From contig JAFGTL010000521.1 of assembly GCA_016934125.1 (NCBI GenBank), positions 1-8,064 on the forward strand: DNA of 8,064 nt, in the 5' to 3' direction. This document shows positions 5,786-8,064 of the stretch, piece after piece. Every line of letters begins with the position of its first letter. The first letter of the stretch is position 1. Made by a program: the position numbers and the translations under genes. This stretch comes from Candidatus Hydrogenedentota bacterium. GTDB taxonomy: Bacteria > Hydrogenedentota > Hydrogenedentia > Hydrogenedentales > SLHB01. Under the pieces are notes generated by a model. The model had not been told where the DNA came from, searched no databases, and saw only the letters and a program-made list of their open reading frames with translations.

Positions 5786-6895
5786 ATGAAGAGGATCGCG
5801 CCGAAGAAGCGTCTGTGTTTCGTGCTGGCAGGAGGGTTCCTCGGACTCCTGGCCTTCGCATCGCCCCCCGCGCGGGCCGACGAGGATTTCGTTTCCTCAC
5901 CCCACAACTGCGGCCTCTACTGCATGTACGCCATCTTCCAATGGTACGGGGTGGAGGCCGACATCGAGTCGCTGATCCAGCCCAAGTACCTGTCCAGTGC
6001 GAGCGGCAGCACCTTCGCCGATCTCGCGCGGCTCGCCCACGAGTATGGCCTGCAAACGAGGGCCATGAAGAGCCTCAACCTGTCTTCGCTCCGGGCGACA
6101 CGCGTGCCCATCATTCTCAACGTGCGCTCTTCACTCGAGCAAGCCCCGTTCGACCACTACGTCGTCGTGTTCCCGACGGAGGATCGCCGCCCCGTGGCGT
6201 ACGATCCGACGCGAAACACCACGGTGCCGCTGAACACGCTGACGGCCGGCTACTGGAACGGCTACGGGATCACGATCTCGCAGGAACCCGTCGGCCTGAC
6301 GGATGTCTTCTCCGGCGACTACGTCTACATGCTCATCGGCATCCCGGCGCTGCTGTTGGTGCGCTGGGTGATCTTCCCGGGCCGCAAGAAAGCCAGCAAG
6401 GCATCGGCGCGCCGATTGGCCGCAACCGCCTCGTCGGCCCTCATCATCCTGTGCGTCACGATTGCCCTCGCGTTGGTGTCGGAGGGGGTATGGCGCGAGA
6501 GCCCGCAGTTGGCCCAGGGGCCCGTCGTTCAGGCCGTTCAGGGCTGGCACGCGGGCTCGTTCCTCTCCAAGCTGTCGGCCGAGGATGTCAACCGGGCCAT
6601 CGACGCGGGGGATCTCATCATCGACGCGCGGATGGAGCCCGACTACAACGCCGGACACATACCCGGGGCCATCAATCTCGGCGTGGCGGGCAGTGAAGAG
6701 GACTACGCGCAGGCGCTGCGCGATGTGCCGAAAGAGACTCACATCGTCGTGTATTGCCAGAGCGCCTCATGCCCGTACGCCGGCCAAGTGGCCAAGAAGC
6801 TGTGGGAGACGGGCTACACGAACGTCGGCCTCTACAAGCCGGGCTGGGTTGAATGGGAAGCGTTGTCAAATGAGGGGGAAGCGGCCAGTGAATAA
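5786..6895 (+). CDS. C39 peptidase-like, two-helix, rhodanese fusion protein
   Basis: The predicted protein has 369 aa. The ATG at 5786 is preferred over one at 5777 because AGGA lies 8 nt upstream and the protein then starts MKR with a normal signal peptide (cleavage after PARA, about 31). Residues 38-166 look like a C39 peptidase: NCG with candidate nucleophile C42, then CMYAIFQWYG, H124 in FDHYVVV, and D140 in AYDP. The usual Gln six residues before the Cys is not there (V36). Two hydrophobic helices follow (about 179-197 and 211-231), joined by a basic loop (RKKASKASARR) expected in the cytoplasm. Residues 260-360 are a rhodanese domain with DAR (280-282), GHIPGAINL (290-298) and an active loop YCQSASC (C324, C329). 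By the positive-inside rule both enzyme domains face the periplasm. There is no ABC ATPase, unlike classic C39 exporters. It likely trims the double-glycine peptide encoded divergently. Confidence 0.8.
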   Translation: MKRIAPKKRLCFVLAGGFLGLLAFASPPARADEDFVSSPHNCGLYCMYAIFQWYGVEADIESLIQPKYLSSASGSTFADLARLAHEYGLQTRAMKSLNLSSLRATRVPIILNVRSSLEQAPFDHYVVVFPTEDRRPVAYDPTRNTTVPLNTLTAGYWNGYGITISQEPVGLTDVFSGDYVYMLIGIPALLLVRWVIFPGRKKASKASARRLAATASSALIILCVTIALALVSEGVWRESPQLAQGPVVQAVQGWHAGSFLSKLSAEDVNRAIDAGDLIIDARMEPDYNAGHIPGAINLGVAGSEEDYAQALRDVPKETHIVVYCQSASCPYAGQVAKKLWETGYTNVGLYKPGWVEWEALSNEGEAASE

Positions 6896-7346
6896 GTCCA
6901 AAACGGTTAGCGAGTTTATTGCCGTCGCCCTCGGGATCGTGTTCATCACGGCGAGTTGGCCCAAGCTCCACTTCCCCTACGAATTCCTGTCCGGCGTCTA
7001 TTCCTACGAACTCGTCCGCCCCGCCCCGGGCCTCTACCTCTCCATCCTCTTGCCCTGGCTCGAACTCGTGGTCGGCATCTGCCTCGTTGCCAACGTGCTC
7101 ACCGAAGGCGCCCTCGCCATCTCGGCGTTCCTCTGCCTTGTCTTCTCGGTGGGGCAGATCCTGGTATTCAGCCAAGGCCTCTCGATTTCGTGCAATTGCT
7201 TCGGTGGCGGCGGAGCCGCGATTGGCTACTGGAGCATCGGGCGCACGGTGGGGCTGTTCCTCCTGTCGCTGGCTGCCTATTGGCTGGCGTTCCGCGGCGA
7301 CGCTCGTAAGGGGGCACCGCGTGGCGACGCCGGGGCGCCGTCCTAG
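6888..7346 (+). CDS. MauE/DoxX-like redox-associated membrane protein
   Basis: The predicted protein has 152 aa and about four membrane helices (roughly 9-24, 50-70, 74-95, 112-134). The GTG at 6888 is chosen because AGGGGG lies 9 nt upstream. It overlaps the preceding stop by 8 bp, which implies coupled translation. An in-frame ATG at 6870 is the alternative. The mark of the family is SCNCFGGG at 101-108, a CxC-F-G motif after the third helix, with W24-P-K-L (24-27) early in the first helix as in DoxX/MauE proteins. MauE is known to be required for maturation of the disulfide-rich small subunit of methylamine dehydrogenase, so this family is tied to periplasmic thiol/disulfide chemistry. Here the natural client would be the Cys-rich peptide. 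The TAG stop lies in the CTAG target site of the adjacent inverted-repeat element, and the reading frame is intact. Confidence 0.75.
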   Translation: MNKSKTVSEFIAVALGIVFITASWPKLHFPYEFLSGVYSYELVRPAPGLYLSILLPWLELVVGICLVANVLTEGALAISAFLCLVFSVGQILVFSQGLSISCNCFGGGGAAIGYWSIGRTVGLFLLSLAAYWLAFRGDARKGAPRGDAGAPS

Positions 7347-7358
7347 CAGCCCGTGGCA
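7342..7358 (+). repeat. Left terminal inverted repeat of the MITE-like element
   Basis: This 17-bp arm carries CTAG at its outer edge and includes the stop codon (TAG, 7344-7346) of the MauE-like gene. It is identical to the reverse complement of 7644-7660. Confidence 0.7.
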
Positions 7359-7643
7359 GAAGCCTCTTTTGTGGCACGGCCTCTCAGGCGACGCCAAGCG
7401 AAGGTTGCGGGCGTTATCCGAGCCCGTGTCGCCCCCCAGAGGCGGATGTGCGCCCAAACGGCGCATCCGAGGGCGCATAAGCGTTCCACCAGCGCGACTT
7501 GAGCCTTTTTTGTGCCACGTTTCTTGTCGTTCTTTGTCCATCCGTCCCATTGCCATGGCGTGATACCTCCCAACTGACCACGCCAAAAGCATATCACATA
7601 AACAGTTCTGTGTCCCTATAATCCATGCGCCCCGCCCCACTTT

Positions 7644-7660
7644 TGCCACGGGCTGCTAGG
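7644..7660 (-). repeat. Right terminal inverted repeat of the MITE-like element
   Basis: This is the 17-bp arm matching 7342-7358 in reverse complement. It starts TGCCACGGGCTG on the plus strand and ends with CTAGG, after which ordinary flanking sequence resumes. Confidence 0.7.
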
Positions 7661-7986
7661 CGGCGACCATCGTGGCAACAAGGACAGCTGTCGTGGAACT
7701 GAGCTCGAAGAACTACATTTCCTTCGAGTCGTGTGTCCCTTCGCATGATGCCAGAGCATTTGACGGCCTGTGTCAAGGAGGCGTAAGGCCGGTTTCCGAA
7801 TCTGTTTGAGGTTTGAATTGCAGCCGCAAAATGGGATATTTGCTTCCCTAGTTGTTGTTCTCGGCGACCTCGCGAAGAGCGGAGTACAGTCCTTTTCGTG
7901 GAAAGGCTTGGGAGATAGAGGGACACAATACCGAACTCGTCTGGCGATGCGGCGGTCTGTCGTCTCGAAGTTGTGCCAGTGCGGCG
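7661..7986. other. Non-coding stretch of lower GC
   Basis: No convincing gene is seen. Frames on both strands (for example 7594-7926 minus and 7770-8027 plus) lack ribosome sites and family resemblance, and the minus one runs into the inverted-repeat element. Base use is visibly less GC-rich than in the genes. A short hairpin is formed by CTCGAAG (7704-7710) and CTTCGAG (7722-7728) around an 11-nt loop. No U-run follows on either side, so it is not a clear terminator. Confidence 0.5.
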
Positions 7987-8064
7987 TCAGGGTTTGTCGA
8001 GGCGGGCGGAGGTGGCGCGGCGGATGAGGCGTTCGGCCTGGCCGGGAATGTATGCGCCGCCGGA
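7987..8064 (-). CDS. C-terminal end of a gene entering from the right edge
   Basis: The minus strand reads 25 codons without interruption from the window edge to a TGA at 7989-7987, giving SGGAYIPGQAERLIRRATSARLDKP with residues spread in a protein-like way and strong GC preference at the third base. The piece is too short to name a family. The high-GC codon pattern contrasts with the poorer stretch to its left, which supports a gene end here. If real, it converges on the plus-strand operon. Confidence 0.4.
   Translation of the reverse strand, partial: SGGAYIPGQAERLIRRATSARLDKP

Larger units (their letters stand above)
7342..7660. mobile_element. MITE-like element with terminal inverted repeats at a CTAG target
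   Basis: CCTAGCAGCCCGTGGCA at 7342-7358 is the exact reverse complement of 7644-7660, 17 of 17 bases, with partial matching further in (GAAG against AAAG). CTAG occurs at both ends (7343-7346 and 7656-7659). The simplest reading is a 309-bp element (7347-7655) with 12-bp ends starting CAGCCCGTGGCA, inserted in a CCTAGG site with CTAG or TA duplicated. IS630/Tc1-like elements favour TA within CTAG and IS5-like ones YTAR. The inside has no credible gene, but has smaller hairpins (CGGATGTGCGCC at 7443-7454 with GGCGCATCCG at 7460-7469) and an internal GTGGCAC/GTGCCAC pair (7371-7377, 7512-7518). It is a non-autonomous element by this evidence. No transposase is present. Confidence 0.6.

Noticed and set aside
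6462..6887. Upstream extension of the MauE-like frame
   Set aside because: It overlaps the rhodanese region out of frame and is Arg/Ser/Pro-rich. The hydrophobic protein begins at the GTG at 6888 with its own ribosome site.
7343..7597. 84-codon minus-strand frame inside the inverted-repeat element (possible mini-transposase)
   Set aside because: It has no ribosome site and no transposase motifs, and it is far too short. It spans hairpins and the repeat arm.
7342..7660. Reading the 17-bp inverted repeat as an intrinsic terminator of the operon
   Set aside because: The arms are 285 nt apart and no U-run follows the distal arm, so a transposon-end reading fits better.
7594..7926. 110-codon minus-strand frame after the element
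   Set aside because: It starts at GTG without a ribosome site, runs across the element boundary and has no family resemblance.
1..8064. CRISPR array, tRNA or rRNA
   Set aside because: No regularly spaced direct repeats, cloverleaf or conserved rRNA stretches were seen on reading the window.

Overview
The window is high-GC bacterial DNA with two divergent gene blocks that meet at an intergenic control region at about 3400-4050. Signal peptides, a LolA-like secreted protein, a TPR protein and periplasmic redox/peptidase genes suggest a Gram-negative-type environmental bacterium. The overall style (large secreted proteins of unclear function, a small Cys-rich precursor peptide, a MauE-like protein) recalls Planctomycetota/PVC-related or Hydrogenedentota-like genomes, but nothing in the window fixes the taxon.

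Minus strand, read from the middle to the left edge. A 99-aa Cys-rich precursor peptide (3100-3399) is followed by a 417-aa secreted protein with a C-terminal membrane tail (1752-3005), then an ABC-type extracellular solute-binding protein (208-1530). After these come a doubtful 56-aa ORF (41-211) and the start of a further gene running off the left edge (1-54). The peptide gene has a TTGACA/TAGACT promoter, and a perfect 8-bp inverted repeat sits at the predicted transcription start.

Plus strand, read from the middle to the right. A strong-looking promoter (3713-3742) and a leader of about 300 nt precede three tightly packed genes: a membrane-anchored TPR protein (4051-5757), a signal peptide-C39 peptidase-like-2 TM-rhodanese fusion (5786-6895) and a MauE/DoxX-like membrane protein with a CxC motif (6888-7346).

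The main hypothesis is that the two arms form one peptide-maturation locus. The small peptide has a canonical double-glycine-type leader (L, S, E, M, V, G, A at -12, -11, -8, -7, -4, -2, -1) placed behind a hydrophobic Sec-type segment. The opposite operon encodes a peptidase of the family that cuts such leaders, predicted to face the periplasm. It also encodes a rhodanese domain and a MauE-like protein, which are plausible partners for a mature chain with nine cysteines. No ABC exporter is present in the window. This combination is inferred from sequence and context and is not an established system that I recognise.

The right end holds a 319-bp inverted-repeat-bounded, MITE-like element inserted at a CTAG site exactly at the end of the MauE-like gene. 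After it come about 325 bp with no convincing gene, and then the C-terminal 25 codons of a minus-strand gene entering from the right edge.
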